Below are positions 17,141 through 26,380 of a stretch of 59,023 bases of DNA, piece after piece. Source of the stretch: Algoriphagus sp. (GTDB taxonomy: Bacteria > Bacteroidota > Bacteroidia > Cytophagales > Cyclobacteriaceae); assembly GCF_029254265.1 (NCBI RefSeq), contig NZ_JAQWXX010000026.1:1-59023 (forward strand). The letters are read 5' to 3'. Each line of letters starts with the position of its first letter. The stretch's first letter is position 1. Position numbers and translations under genes: made by a program. A model generated the notes under the pieces. That model saw only the letters and a list, made by a program, of their open reading frames with translations, did not search any database and was not told the DNA's origin.

Positions 17141-20100
17141 TGGAAAAGAACTCGAAAGTTACGGATTTTTTGCATAAAGCATTTCGGGTGATCGCTTGGA
17201 CGATCTTTTCTCTTGTTATGCTTTTGATTACTGTAGCCCTCTGCTTACAGATCACATCAGTGCAGAATTGGGCTATTGACCGAGTAACAAATTTCCTAAA
17301 TAATAATTCTGAATTCCATACGGAGATTGGAAGAATCAAACTGAATTGGTGGGATTCTATTGAACTCAAGGCGGTGGAAATCACAGACCATCGTGATAGT
17401 ACCATGATCTCAGCAGATGCGATTATTGCTGATTTTCAGATTTCATCTTTGCTTCCGCCTGGGTTCCCTGCATTAGATTTTGTAAGGATAGAAACTGCCA
17501 AAATACACCTATTGACTCATTCCGGAGATTCTTCGTTGAACATCAACAGATGGATTGATGAGCTCAATAATCGATTTGGGGGAGGTACGTCAGGAGGAGC
17601 TACGAGATTCGAAATAGGAGGAGTCGAATTAAGAAAATCTGAATTTTTCTTGGTCGATTACAATACTGAACCAATCACCGACGGTCTAGACTACAACAGA
17701 CTTAGATTTAAAGAAATCACCGCTAATGCTCAAAATTTCAGGATAAACGGAGATGAAATTGGAGTCGATATCAAAATCCTGACAGGGATTGAAAGCAGTT
17801 CTGATTTTCAGATTCAAGAGCTCAAAACAAATTTTATTTTTGCTTCAGAGTATATGGAGTTTGATCAACTCAGCCTAAAAACTAAGAATAGTTACCTCAA
17901 AGATTATCTAAGATTTCAATACGCTTCTCCTGCTTCTTTATCTAACTTTATTGATGAAGTAGTCATTATAGCCAATCTGGAAGAATCAAAACTTGATTTG
18001 AGGGATCTCAAGCTATTTGCGCCAAGCCTTCCGGATATAAATGATGAGATTTTCCTTTCAGGAAAAATCACTGGACCGATTTCTGACATCAAATCCAACG
18101 AATTTTTAATTCGTTTCGGTGCAAAAACAGCAATATTTGGAACTTTTGAACTTGATGGTCTTCCTGATATTGAAAACACTTACATCAATCTTTCCTTAAA
18201 AAACTCGACAATTCTTGCGCGTGATCTTGCTCCCTACATACCGGAAAATATTGAGAAAGAGATCAACAAATTCAATAACATAAGAATCACTGCGGACTTT
18301 ATTGGCTTTCTAAACAGGTTCACCACAAATGGAGAATTCAAAACCAGTATAGGGGATATTTCAGGAAGAATAAATTATGACCTGATAAATATGTTGCCCA
18401 GTATCGTATCAAAGATTTCTGTAGACAATCTGGACCTTGGGATCATATCTGAAGACCGCGAACTACTTCAAAAAATAAGTCTAAGCGGAAATGTAAATGC
18501 AAATGGAAACACTATAGAAAATCTCCTGCTCGATATCGATGCACAGATTTCGCAAATCGGGATCAAAAATTACAATTATACCAATATCAATACGGATGCG
18601 ACCTATGGCCTGGACCTCTTCAAAGGCAACTTGAGTATTGCCGACCCCAATTTGAAGCTAACGGCCACCGGCGAGGCAAATTTGAAAGGAGCAAATGACT
18701 CTATCAGACTAAATCTCAATATTGATACAGCCTTAGTCAGTAATCTCAATCTTTCTTCAAAATTAAACTTCATCAGTGGAAACCTGAATATCGATAGTAG
18801 GGGAATTAAAATTGATGACATTCAAGGAATCGCCAAAGTCCAAGACCTAAAAATCGGGTATGAGGACCGTTTTCTAGATATAGGAGATTTTTTCTTTCAA
18901 TCCCTTTTTGCGGGTGGTACTCGAACACTCTCGCTTAACTCTGATTACATCGTCGCAGCTGCATCAGGTCAGTTTAATCTGGAGCAAATGGGAAGTGATC
19001 TCCAGATCTTATTTGACCAATATGCCTCAATTATTCTTAATGAGGAACAGCCTATTGCTGACCTGGAGAAAAATTTCTCAGAATCATATAATCTGGATCT
19101 GAATCTAAAACTGATCGATATGAACCCGATCATCCAGTTATTTCAGCCGGATTGGAGTCTATCCAAAAACACGATTCTGGAAGGTGCTTTCTATCAAACT
19201 CCTGAAAACACAATTTTCAACCTATTCACTAGTATTGACACCTTGAGCTATCATGGCAAAACAGCTTTTGCTACAAATATTGATTTCAATACCTCCAAAC
19301 TGATTAACAGTGAGGACATCCTTGCTTCTTTCTATGTTTTTTCAAAAAAACAACAAATGAGCAAAACGCTGGAATTCACCGATCTCGGTTTTGAGGGGAT
19401 ATGGAATGAGAATCAAATGGAATTAGACTTTTCTTTAGATCAGGATTCTACCCAAAGTGCTGCGAGAATCAACGCTACTGCACAGTTTTCAACTGAAAAT
19501 ACCAAATTGACATTTGCTCCTTCTTCGCTAAAAGTATTAAATCAAGTATGGCAGTTTGATTCTGAAAACCTAATCACGGTGATCCCAGGACAATTAACCT
19601 TTGAGAATGTCAAAGTATTAAGCGAAGATCAATTCATAGCCTTGGAAGGTAAAATTGGAGAATCTCCTGATGATCAATTGAATCTAAGCATCCATAATGT
19701 AAATATTGATTTGCTCAACACACTTTTACCCCAAGAGTTTGAAGGTCAAGCAAATGGAATCGTCTCGTTTGAACAATTGTACGCCGATCCACTTATTTCT
19801 GGAAATTTGACTTTAGATGACCTTTCCATCAATCAATTTCCAATCGGAAATTTAGAAGCAGATCTAAATATGGGGCCAGAGCGAATTTTATTGTCTCTAA
19901 CAAATACATTGGATGGAGCCAAATCAATCGACATAGATGGCTCAATAGGGTTGGCAGAACAAGATTTGGACATGAATGCTCAATTGACAGAAGCTAATCT
20001 GATCATTTTTGAACCCTTCCTGTCCAATTATATTTCAGAACTGGGAGGCACCGTCACTGGCAATATTAAAATTGGAGGAACCACCGCCATTCCCGAACTT

Positions 20101-21768
20101 GAAGGACGCGGTCGCATTAGTGATGGATTGGTCAAAGTAAACTATCTGAATACTTCCTATACCTTAAACGGAAACATACTATTCAAACCAACTCAAATCA
20201 GCTTACAAGAAGTAAGCTTACGCGATGAATTCGATAATATCGCAACTCTACAAGGAGGATTGAACCATAAAGGCTTCCGTAATATCGTACTTGATATAAG
20301 TTCCAGACTTACAGATTTTCACATTCTCAATACTACTGAGAAAAACTCTGACACATTCTATGGGTCAGCATTTGTGACAGGTACCGTGGATGTAAAAGGT
20401 ACTACCTCCAATCTTGATATTAATGCAAATGCTGTAAGCAAGCCAAATACCCGTATTTATATTCCTTTGGGAAGTAGTTCTTCTCAAAGCCAGGAGGACT
20501 TTATTAACCTCATTAATATTCAAGACACAGTCCGAATTCAAAAAATCGCAGAAGATATCAATCGCTTAGACATTGATAATATTCGAATGAACTTTGTCTT
20601 GGATATTAATCCAGATGCTTATGCTGAGATCATAATTGATCCGAAAACAGGCGAAGGCATAAGCGGTAGAGGATCTGGAGTACTGACTATGAATATCGAT
20701 ACTCAGGGCAATTTCAGCCTAGTAGGCACTTATGAGATTTCAGAGGGAGAGTATAATTTCTCACTTTACAATGTGGTGAAGAAGAAATTCACAATCAGGC
20801 CTGGCGGTAGAATTACTTGGTATGGCGATCCTTATCAAGGCATTATGAATCTGACAGCAGAATATACTGAAAATGTCTCTATACAGCCACTGCTCGCCTC
20901 CTCATCTGCCACAGATAACGAAACCACCTCGAGTAGACGATATCCCGTCGATGTAATCATGAATTTGAATGGAGAATTACTTTCTCCTGATATCACCTTC
21001 GGGTTTGATTTCTCTGAGTTCCCTCCGAGCGGAGATGTGCAAACAACCATCTCTGCATTCCAAAATCGAATCGCTAATGATGAACAAGAAATGAATCGGC
21101 AGGTATTCTCAGTTATTATGACTCGTGGATTTTCTCCAGAGGGTCAGTTTAGCGGCACATCTACGATCACTTCCAGCTTGGGTCAATTGCTTTCTTCCCA
21201 ACTGAATAACTTTCTTGGACAGGTGGACAAAAACTTGGAGGTGAATTTTGATCTTGCCTCTTTGGATCAAAGTACGCTAGAGACCTTCCAACTCAGTGTG
21301 GCTTACACATTTCTTGATGGGAGGCTACGCGTTTCTAGAGACGGTGGATTCACTGACAATAGGGGAAACGCTCAAGCAGCATCAATTATAGGCGACTGGC
21401 AAGCAGAATATCTTCTCACAGAAGATGGTGTTTACCGTATCAGGATTTTCAACCGGAACAATTTCAATACCTTCACCTCACTGTCACTTTCTAAAAATGT
21501 TGCCACATATGGGGTTTCTTTGTCTCAGAATATTTCTTTCAACTCTTTTTCAGAGCTGTTCAAAAAAATCACCCAAGGAAAACAAGAGCGACTACGAATC
21601 AATGACACGGATGATTTCTTGAGATATAATTATGAAAATGGGGAAAAATGGAATCCAATCGATTTGGAACCGGTAGAAAATAGAATAGATTCGCTTAATA
21701 GGATTCCTCCACCCCCTATTGCGGAACCTGACACTTTACCGAGAAAGAAGAATTTAAAACAATTCTGA
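17140..21768 (+). CDS. tamB: TamB-like translocation and assembly module protein
   Basis: This 1542-residue protein has one N-terminal membrane anchor (IFSLVMLLITVALCLQI, about residues 20-40) and an AsmA-like start. A very long beta-helical body follows, with repeats of the NLxxxGxIxG type. The C-terminal TamB (DUF490) domain contains FTIRPGGRITWYGDPYQG and IMNLNGELLSPDITFGFDF. TamB-type proteins span the periplasm and move lipids or assist outer-membrane protein insertion. No tamA neighbour is present. The start is TTG at 17140, which best fits the charged stretch before the anchor. A GTG about 15 codons later is an alternative. Confidence 0.9.
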   Translation: MEKNSKVTDFLHKAFRVIAWTIFSLVMLLITVALCLQITSVQNWAIDRVTNFLNNNSEFHTEIGRIKLNWWDSIELKAVEITDHRDSTMISADAIIADFQISSLLPPGFPALDFVRIETAKIHLLTHSGDSSLNINRWIDELNNRFGGGTSGGATRFEIGGVELRKSEFFLVDYNTEPITDGLDYNRLRFKEITANAQNFRINGDEIGVDIKILTGIESSSDFQIQELKTNFIFASEYMEFDQLSLKTKNSYLKDYLRFQYASPASLSNFIDEVVIIANLEESKLDLRDLKLFAPSLPDINDEIFLSGKITGPISDIKSNEFLIRFGAKTAIFGTFELDGLPDIENTYINLSLKNSTILARDLAPYIPENIEKEINKFNNIRITADFIGFLNRFTTNGEFKTSIGDISGRINYDLINMLPSIVSKISVDNLDLGIISEDRELLQKISLSGNVNANGNTIENLLLDIDAQISQIGIKNYNYTNINTDATYGLDLFKGNLSIADPNLKLTATGEANLKGANDSIRLNLNIDTALVSNLNLSSKLNFISGNLNIDSRGIKIDDIQGIAKVQDLKIGYEDRFLDIGDFFFQSLFAGGTRTLSLNSDYIVAAASGQFNLEQMGSDLQILFDQYASIILNEEQPIADLEKNFSESYNLDLNLKLIDMNPIIQLFQPDWSLSKNTILEGAFYQTPENTIFNLFTSIDTLSYHGKTAFATNIDFNTSKLINSEDILASFYVFSKKQQMSKTLEFTDLGFEGIWNENQMELDFSLDQDSTQSAARINATAQFSTENTKLTFAPSSLKVLNQVWQFDSENLITVIPGQLTFENVKVLSEDQFIALEGKIGESPDDQLNLSIHNVNIDLLNTLLPQEFEGQANGIVSFEQLYADPLISGNLTLDDLSINQFPIGNLEADLNMGPERILLSLTNTLDGAKSIDIDGSIGLAEQDLDMNAQLTEANLIIFEPFLSNYISELGGTVTGNIKIGGTTAIPELEGRGRISDGLVKVNYLNTSYTLNGNILFKPTQISLQEVSLRDEFDNIATLQGGLNHKGFRNIVLDISSRLTDFHILNTTEKNSDTFYGSAFVTGTVDVKGTTSNLDINANAVSKPNTRIYIPLGSSSSQSQEDFINLINIQDTVRIQKIAEDINRLDIDNIRMNFVLDINPDAYAEIIIDPKTGEGISGRGSGVLTMNIDTQGNFSLVGTYEISEGEYNFSLYNVVKKKFTIRPGGRITWYGDPYQGIMNLTAEYTENVSIQPLLASSSATDNETTSSRRYPVDVIMNLNGELLSPDITFGFDFSEFPPSGDVQTTISAFQNRIANDEQEMNRQVFSVIMTRGFSPEGQFSGTSTITSSLGQLLSSQLNNFLGQVDKNLEVNFDLASLDQSTLETFQLSVAYTFLDGRLRVSRDGGFTDNRGNAQAASIIGDWQAEYLLTEDGVYRIRIFNRNNFNTFTSLSLSKNVATYGVSLSQNISFNSFSELFKKITQGKQERLRINDTDDFLRYNYENGEKWNPIDLEPVENRIDSLNRIPPPPIAEPDTLPRKKNLKQF

Positions 21769-21797
21769 AGTTTTTATCTTTTTTTATAAAAAAATCA

Positions 21798-23096
21798 ATG
21801 GAAAAAATCACACTGTTCTGGTTTAGACGTGACTTGAGACTGGAAGACAATACTGGCCTTTTTTACGCCCTTCAGCAGGAAAAAAATGTTCTGCCACTTT
21901 TTATTTTCGACAAAAATATCCTGGACAAACTGGAGGACAAAGCAGATGCAAGGGTAGAGTTTATCCATGATCAAATCAAAAATCTTAGTGAGAAGCTGAA
22001 ATCGAAAGGCAGTTCCATTCTGGTGAAGTATGGTGATCCGGAAGAGGTTTATAAATCTTTGAGCAAAGAATACGAGCTTCAAGCTGTCTACACAAATAGA
22101 GATTATGAACCCTATGCCAAAGAACGAGACCAAGCAGTAGATAAACTATTGGGTGAGAGAGGAATCCCATTCCTCACTTTCAAAGATCAAATGATCTATG
22201 AGCCAGGAGAGATCTTCAACGGTTCTGGAGAATTTTACAAAGTTTTCACTCCATTTAGCAGGGTTTGGCTCAGCAAATTCAAAGAGGATAAAATCGAGCC
22301 ACTCCCTTCGCATAATTGGAAGAATCTGTACGAATGTGACCCGATGCCTATTATTTCTCTTGAAGAAATGGCTTTTGAAACTACAGATATTAAAATCCCA
22401 TCAAATAGCGCAGATGAAGAGCTAATCAGACACTACGATCAAAATCGGAATTTCCCGGCAATAAACGGCACCTCTCGGCTTGGGATTCACCTGAGATTTG
22501 GAACTATTTCGATCCGAAAACTTGCACTAAAAGCTGCCCAACTCAATGATACTTATTTAAACGAATTGATCTGGCGCGAATTCTACATGATGATTCTGGC
22601 ATTCAATCCACAGGTCGTAGATCAAGCTTTTAAGCCAGCTTATGATCAGATTCCATGGAGAAATAATGAAGAAGAATTTGAGGCTTGGTGTAAAGGTGAA
22701 ACTGGTTACCCGATTGTCGACGCCGGGATGCGGGAATTAAATACCACTGGATTTATGCACAATCGGGTAAGAATGATCGTGGCTTCTTTTCTTACCAAGC
22801 ATTTATTAATCGATTGGAGATGGGGAGAGGCCTACTTTGCAAAAAAATTATTGGATTACGAATTGGCCTCCAATAATGGAGGTTGGCAATGGGCTGCAGG
22901 TACTGGTACAGATGCTCAGCCCTATTTTCGAGTCTTCAACCCAGAGTCACAAACTGAGAAATTTGACAAAGAACTACGATATATCAAGCGATGGATTCCT
23001 GAATTGGGAAGCAATAAGTATCCAAAACCGATTGTAGATCATAAATTTGCCAGACAGCGCGCAATCGACACCTATAAATCAGCACTTAACTCATGA
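21798..23096 (+). CDS. phrB: Cryptochrome/photolyase family (class I-type) DNA photolyase
   Basis: This 432-residue flavoprotein repairs UV-induced pyrimidine dimers using light. The N-terminal antenna-binding alpha/beta domain begins LFWFRRDLRLEDNTGL. The C-terminal FAD domain contains LIWREFYMMIL, GYPIVDAGMRELN, FMHNRVRMIVASFLTKHLL and WAAGTGTDAQPYFRVFNP, which are the standard FAD- and DNA-contacting blocks. It is slightly shorter than E. coli PhrB. The start lies in the leader after the tamB-like gene, and its stop overlaps the start of the Smr gene (ATGA). Co-transcription with that gene is likely. Confidence 0.93.
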   Translation: MEKITLFWFRRDLRLEDNTGLFYALQQEKNVLPLFIFDKNILDKLEDKADARVEFIHDQIKNLSEKLKSKGSSILVKYGDPEEVYKSLSKEYELQAVYTNRDYEPYAKERDQAVDKLLGERGIPFLTFKDQMIYEPGEIFNGSGEFYKVFTPFSRVWLSKFKEDKIEPLPSHNWKNLYECDPMPIISLEEMAFETTDIKIPSNSADEELIRHYDQNRNFPAINGTSRLGIHLRFGTISIRKLALKAAQLNDTYLNELIWREFYMMILAFNPQVVDQAFKPAYDQIPWRNNEEEFEAWCKGETGYPIVDAGMRELNTTGFMHNRVRMIVASFLTKHLLIDWRWGEAYFAKKLLDYELASNNGGWQWAAGTGTDAQPYFRVFNPESQTEKFDKELRYIKRWIPELGSNKYPKPIVDHKFARQRAIDTYKSALNS

Positions 23097-24043
23097 ACAT
23101 CGGCGACCGAGTACGACTTCTTCACGGAAATGAGGAAGGAGTCATCCGAAGAATTTCCTCCAGCGGAAGAATCGAAGTAGAGATAGAGGATGGATTTATT
23201 ATCCCTGTTTTAAAATACGAGTTGGTTTTGGTCCATGAGACTGAAAAAAAGCACTTTGGATCAAAGCCATTGGAAGATCTGCCTGTGGAAACACCTGTTC
23301 CGATTTCGGCCCCGAAGGATCAAGGGCTATACCTCGCTTTTCTCCCAATAAACGACCAAAGTCTGAGTCTTTATCTTATCAATGATAGCCATCAAGCTTA
23401 TCTCGCGCACGTATCGGAAGTATTTGGAAGCAATCACAGAACGCTTTTTGCAGACAAACTCCAAGCTGGCGATGCCAAAAAATTCGATGACCGACTCTTG
23501 AAAGAAATGGATGAATGGCCCGCATTTCTCCTTAGGTTTATTCCGATTCAATCCAAATTAGAAAAAGCTATACCAGCATTTGAGCGGCAAATGCGAATGA
23601 AACCGACACAGTTTTTCAAGCATCTCAGCAAAGCTCCACGCTTGGACAAAAACACTTACCTATTTGCACTGGAGCAGACTACAAAGGAATTAGACATTCG
23701 CGCATTGAATGCTGATTTAAAAGAAATTGGAACAAAACCTACTCCATTAGAAACCAAAAGACCTCCGAAAACTATAGACTTGCATATCGAACAATTGGTC
23801 CCAGATGCATCCAAAATGAGTAATTCTGAAATACTGAGAATACAGCTTGGCGTCTTTGAGAAAAACCTAGATCAGGCAATTGCCTCCGGAATGGACCAAA
23901 TCACTTTTATTCACGGTGTCGGAAACGGAGTGCTTCGAAAAGAAATCCACAGCCGCCTAAGTCAAGTCCAAAATATTAAGTACTTTCAGGATACACAAAA
24001 AGATAATTGGGGCTACGGTGCCACTCTTGTACGAATCTCTTAA
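23093..24043 (+). CDS. DUF2027 and Smr domain protein
   Basis: This 316-residue protein starts with a short SH3/KOW-like segment (MNIGDRVRLLHGNEEGVIRR). A DUF2027 beta-sandwich occupies about residues 75-190, and a linker precedes a C-terminal Smr domain (TIDLHIEQL, then FIHGVGNGVLRKEIHSRL). Smr domains are nuclease modules found at the end of MutS2 and as stand-alone proteins. The arrangement is typical of Bacteroidota and its cellular role is not established. ATGA overlap with the photolyase gene suggests translational coupling. Confidence 0.88.
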   Translation: MNIGDRVRLLHGNEEGVIRRISSSGRIEVEIEDGFIIPVLKYELVLVHETEKKHFGSKPLEDLPVETPVPISAPKDQGLYLAFLPINDQSLSLYLINDSHQAYLAHVSEVFGSNHRTLFADKLQAGDAKKFDDRLLKEMDEWPAFLLRFIPIQSKLEKAIPAFERQMRMKPTQFFKHLSKAPRLDKNTYLFALEQTTKELDIRALNADLKEIGTKPTPLETKRPPKTIDLHIEQLVPDASKMSNSEILRIQLGVFEKNLDQAIASGMDQITFIHGVGNGVLRKEIHSRLSQVQNIKYFQDTQKDNWGYGATLVRIS

Positions 24044-24046
24044 TCC

Positions 24047-24880
24047 ATGCGAGGAACTCTTTCTCCAGTTTTCCAGGTATTTGAGCAGCAGTTTTTTGAG
24101 GCGAAAGATCTATTTCTAATATTGAGTAAACAGATCAAATCAAAAAAAGCAATTGCTCTTTCCGGGAAAATGATTTTTTTGGAAATCTTTGCCGAGCTTC
24201 TAGCCAAGGTACATTATCAAAAGGAAGGGTTGGAGTTCGATATCTATTCTGACTTCAAAAAACTGAAAAAAAATCTTCAAAAAATTCACCATTTCAAACT
24301 GGTGGAAAAAAGGCTGAACGAACAAGAGCTCCGGTCTGGACTTACCTATGCCGGCTATCGGGAATTTCTTGATCAGCAAAAAAAACAGCTCTACATCCAA
24401 ACATTTGATATGGTGGTGAGCAGTACGTTGAAATCTTGGGAAGATTTTTACCTGAAATCAGAAAAGGCTAGCCGAGGCATCAAGCCACTGATGATTAATA
24501 CTGCTATCAATCAAATTATTCAAGAAGAACTGGAATATTTCACGATCGATGCTAAAGGAAAAATGGACAGCATGGTATTAAGGGATATTTTTGAAGGTCT
24601 GCGCAAGATTATCATTTTTGAAAATCTGCTAATTCACTTGGGTTTTAATCCCATTTTTATCTCCTCTATCCATTTTGAAATCGAGGAATTGAAAGACAAC
24701 CTCAAACCTTGGTACTCTAATCACCTTACGTTGCAATCCTTGTCTGGCTTTTTGGCCGAAAAACAGGATGTCTCCAAAAAGTATCTCAAATGGGCCAAGG
24801 ATCTAAGAGAGGAAAAGAAAATGCTATCAATACAAGCTGAGAACCAAGCTAAGTCTCTTTTCAGAAAAATCTTAAGCTGA
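24047..24880 (+). CDS. Helical hypothetical protein, possibly CHAD-like
   Basis: This 277-residue protein is predicted to be almost entirely alpha-helical and rich in Lys, Glu and Leu, with no signal peptide or membrane segment. Stretches such as LRDIFEGLRKIIIFENLLIH resemble the basic helices of CHAD domains, which bind polyphosphate, but the pattern is too weak to assign. It starts three bases after the DUF2027-Smr gene and is followed by a weak hairpin, so it probably ends the photolyase operon. The function is unknown. Confidence 0.6.
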   Translation: MRGTLSPVFQVFEQQFFEAKDLFLILSKQIKSKKAIALSGKMIFLEIFAELLAKVHYQKEGLEFDIYSDFKKLKKNLQKIHHFKLVEKRLNEQELRSGLTYAGYREFLDQQKKQLYIQTFDMVVSSTLKSWEDFYLKSEKASRGIKPLMINTAINQIIQEELEYFTIDAKGKMDSMVLRDIFEGLRKIIIFENLLIHLGFNPIFISSIHFEIEELKDNLKPWYSNHLTLQSLSGFLAEKQDVSKKYLKWAKDLREEKKMLSIQAENQAKSLFRKILS

Positions 24881-24903
24881 CGCAACAGTCGCATAGCCAA
24901 TAA

Positions 24904-24932
24904 AAAACCGTTCGCAAATCACGAACGGTTTC
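24904..24932. terminator. Hairpin between convergent genes
   Basis: The arms AAACCGTTCG and CGAACGGTTT are a perfect 10-bp stem with a 7-base loop. The T-run after it is short, so it may be a weak terminator serving both convergent genes. Confidence 0.65.
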
Positions 24933-24953
24933 CGTTTGATTTCAGGAAATTAG

Positions 24954-26099
24954 TTAGATTTTTCCCAAGGCGTTAGCCAAATCCCTTTTCAAATCTTCGG
25001 CATCTTCCACGCCTACACTCAGTCGGATTAAAGAGTCAACCAAACCTATTTTTTCTCGCTCTTCTCTCGGAATACTCGCATGAGTCATAGTAGCAGGATG
25101 TCCACAGAGTGATTCAACTCCCCCAAGTGATTCCGCCAATGCGAAGAGTTCAAAACTCTCCATTACCTTCTTGGCATCTTCCAGACGATTCCCTACCAAA
25201 GTAAAAGAAATCATTCCTCCAAAATCACGCATTTGCTTCTTTGCGATCTCGTGATTTGGATGATCTTCGAATCCAGGCCAGTAGACTTTAGCTACTTTAG
25301 GATGATTTTTCAGATAAGCCGCGATAGTTTTTCCATTTTGGGAGTGACGTTCCATTCTTAAGTGAAGGGTTTTGATCCCTCGAAGAACTAAGAAACAATC
25401 CTGAGGGCCCGGTACAGCACCACAAGCATTTTGAAGAAATACCAAACGGGAAGCAAGCTCATCATCATTCACAACCAATGCGCCCATTACCACATCTGAG
25501 TGACCTCCAAGATATTTTGTCACCGAATGCATCACAATATCAGCCCCAAGATCCAAAGGGTTTTGAAGATAAGGTGAAGCAAAAGTATTGTCCACTGCCA
25601 AAAGTAAGTTATGCGCTTTGCTGATTTTTGCCATTCCATTGAGGTCAATGATATTCATCATTGGATTGGTAGGCGTTTCCACCCAAATCATCTTCGTGTT
25701 AACATTGATATAAGGCTCTATTCCAGAAGGATCACTCATTGACACAAAGTGAAATTTAATTCCATACCGTTCAAAAACCTTTGTGAATAGCCGATAAGTC
25801 CCTCCGTAAAGGTCATTGGTAGAGATTATCTCGTCTCCGGGATTAAATAGTTTGACAACTGCATCAATTGCACCTAGGCCTGAAGAAAAGCAAATCCCAT
25901 GTTTACCATTTTCAATTGCCGCCAGGCTATTTTGAAGAGCGGTTCGAGTAGGGTTATGAGTTCTTGAATATTCATATCCTAAGTTATTCCCCGGAGATTT
26001 CTGGACATACGTGGAAGTTTGAAAGATCGGAGTCATGATCGCACCAGTAGAGGCATCTGGCTCGACACCAGCATGAATGGCTTTAGTACCAAATTTCAT
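24954..26099 (-). CDS. Cystathionine gamma-synthase/lyase-type PLP enzyme
   Basis: This 381-residue member of the Cys/Met metabolism PLP family opens TKAIHAGVEPDASTGA, then YEYSRTHNPTR. The PLP lysine is K195 in HSVTKYLGGHSD, with DLYGGTYRLF and ESLGGVESLCGHPA as family blocks. The sequence is closest in type to cystathionine gamma-synthase (MetB) or gamma-lyase, which cannot be told apart safely by eye. It works in the cytoplasm in transsulfuration. It stands alone. The 280 bases upstream hold no other gene. Confidence 0.9.
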   Translation of the reverse strand: MKFGTKAIHAGVEPDASTGAIMTPIFQTSTYVQKSPGNNLGYEYSRTHNPTRTALQNSLAAIENGKHGICFSSGLGAIDAVVKLFNPGDEIISTNDLYGGTYRLFTKVFERYGIKFHFVSMSDPSGIEPYINVNTKMIWVETPTNPMMNIIDLNGMAKISKAHNLLLAVDNTFASPYLQNPLDLGADIVMHSVTKYLGGHSDVVMGALVVNDDELASRLVFLQNACGAVPGPQDCFLVLRGIKTLHLRMERHSQNGKTIAAYLKNHPKVAKVYWPGFEDHPNHEIAKKQMRDFGGMISFTLVGNRLEDAKKVMESFELFALAESLGGVESLCGHPATMTHASIPREEREKIGLVDSLIRLSVGVEDAEDLKRDLANALGKI

Positions 26100-26380
26100 T
26101 AAAATTGATTTTTAAGGTTATTTAAAGCTAGAGTTTTTGCTTTGGAGTATTAAGCGGGTGTTCAAAAGCAAGTTTACTCACCTATTAAGATCATAAGGAT
26201 AAAAATCCTTTATGCTTCAAAGATGACAAAAAAGGGAAGGATATTCAAAGATTTTACAATGTTGGAAGTTAGCCATTCCAAAACATCTCTCAGAACAGTT
26301 GAGCGGATTAAAAAAAGTTGAATTCAAAATCCTCACACGCTTATCCTCACTGTTTTAAAGGTCCTTAAATCTTTCTTTCC
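26100..26380. other. Intergenic region
   Basis: The 281 bases between the PLP enzyme and the end of the PorU-like gene hold no supported gene, repeat or strong hairpin. It should contain the PLP-enzyme promoter, but I could not find a clear TTTG / TAnnTTTG pair. Confidence 0.5.
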
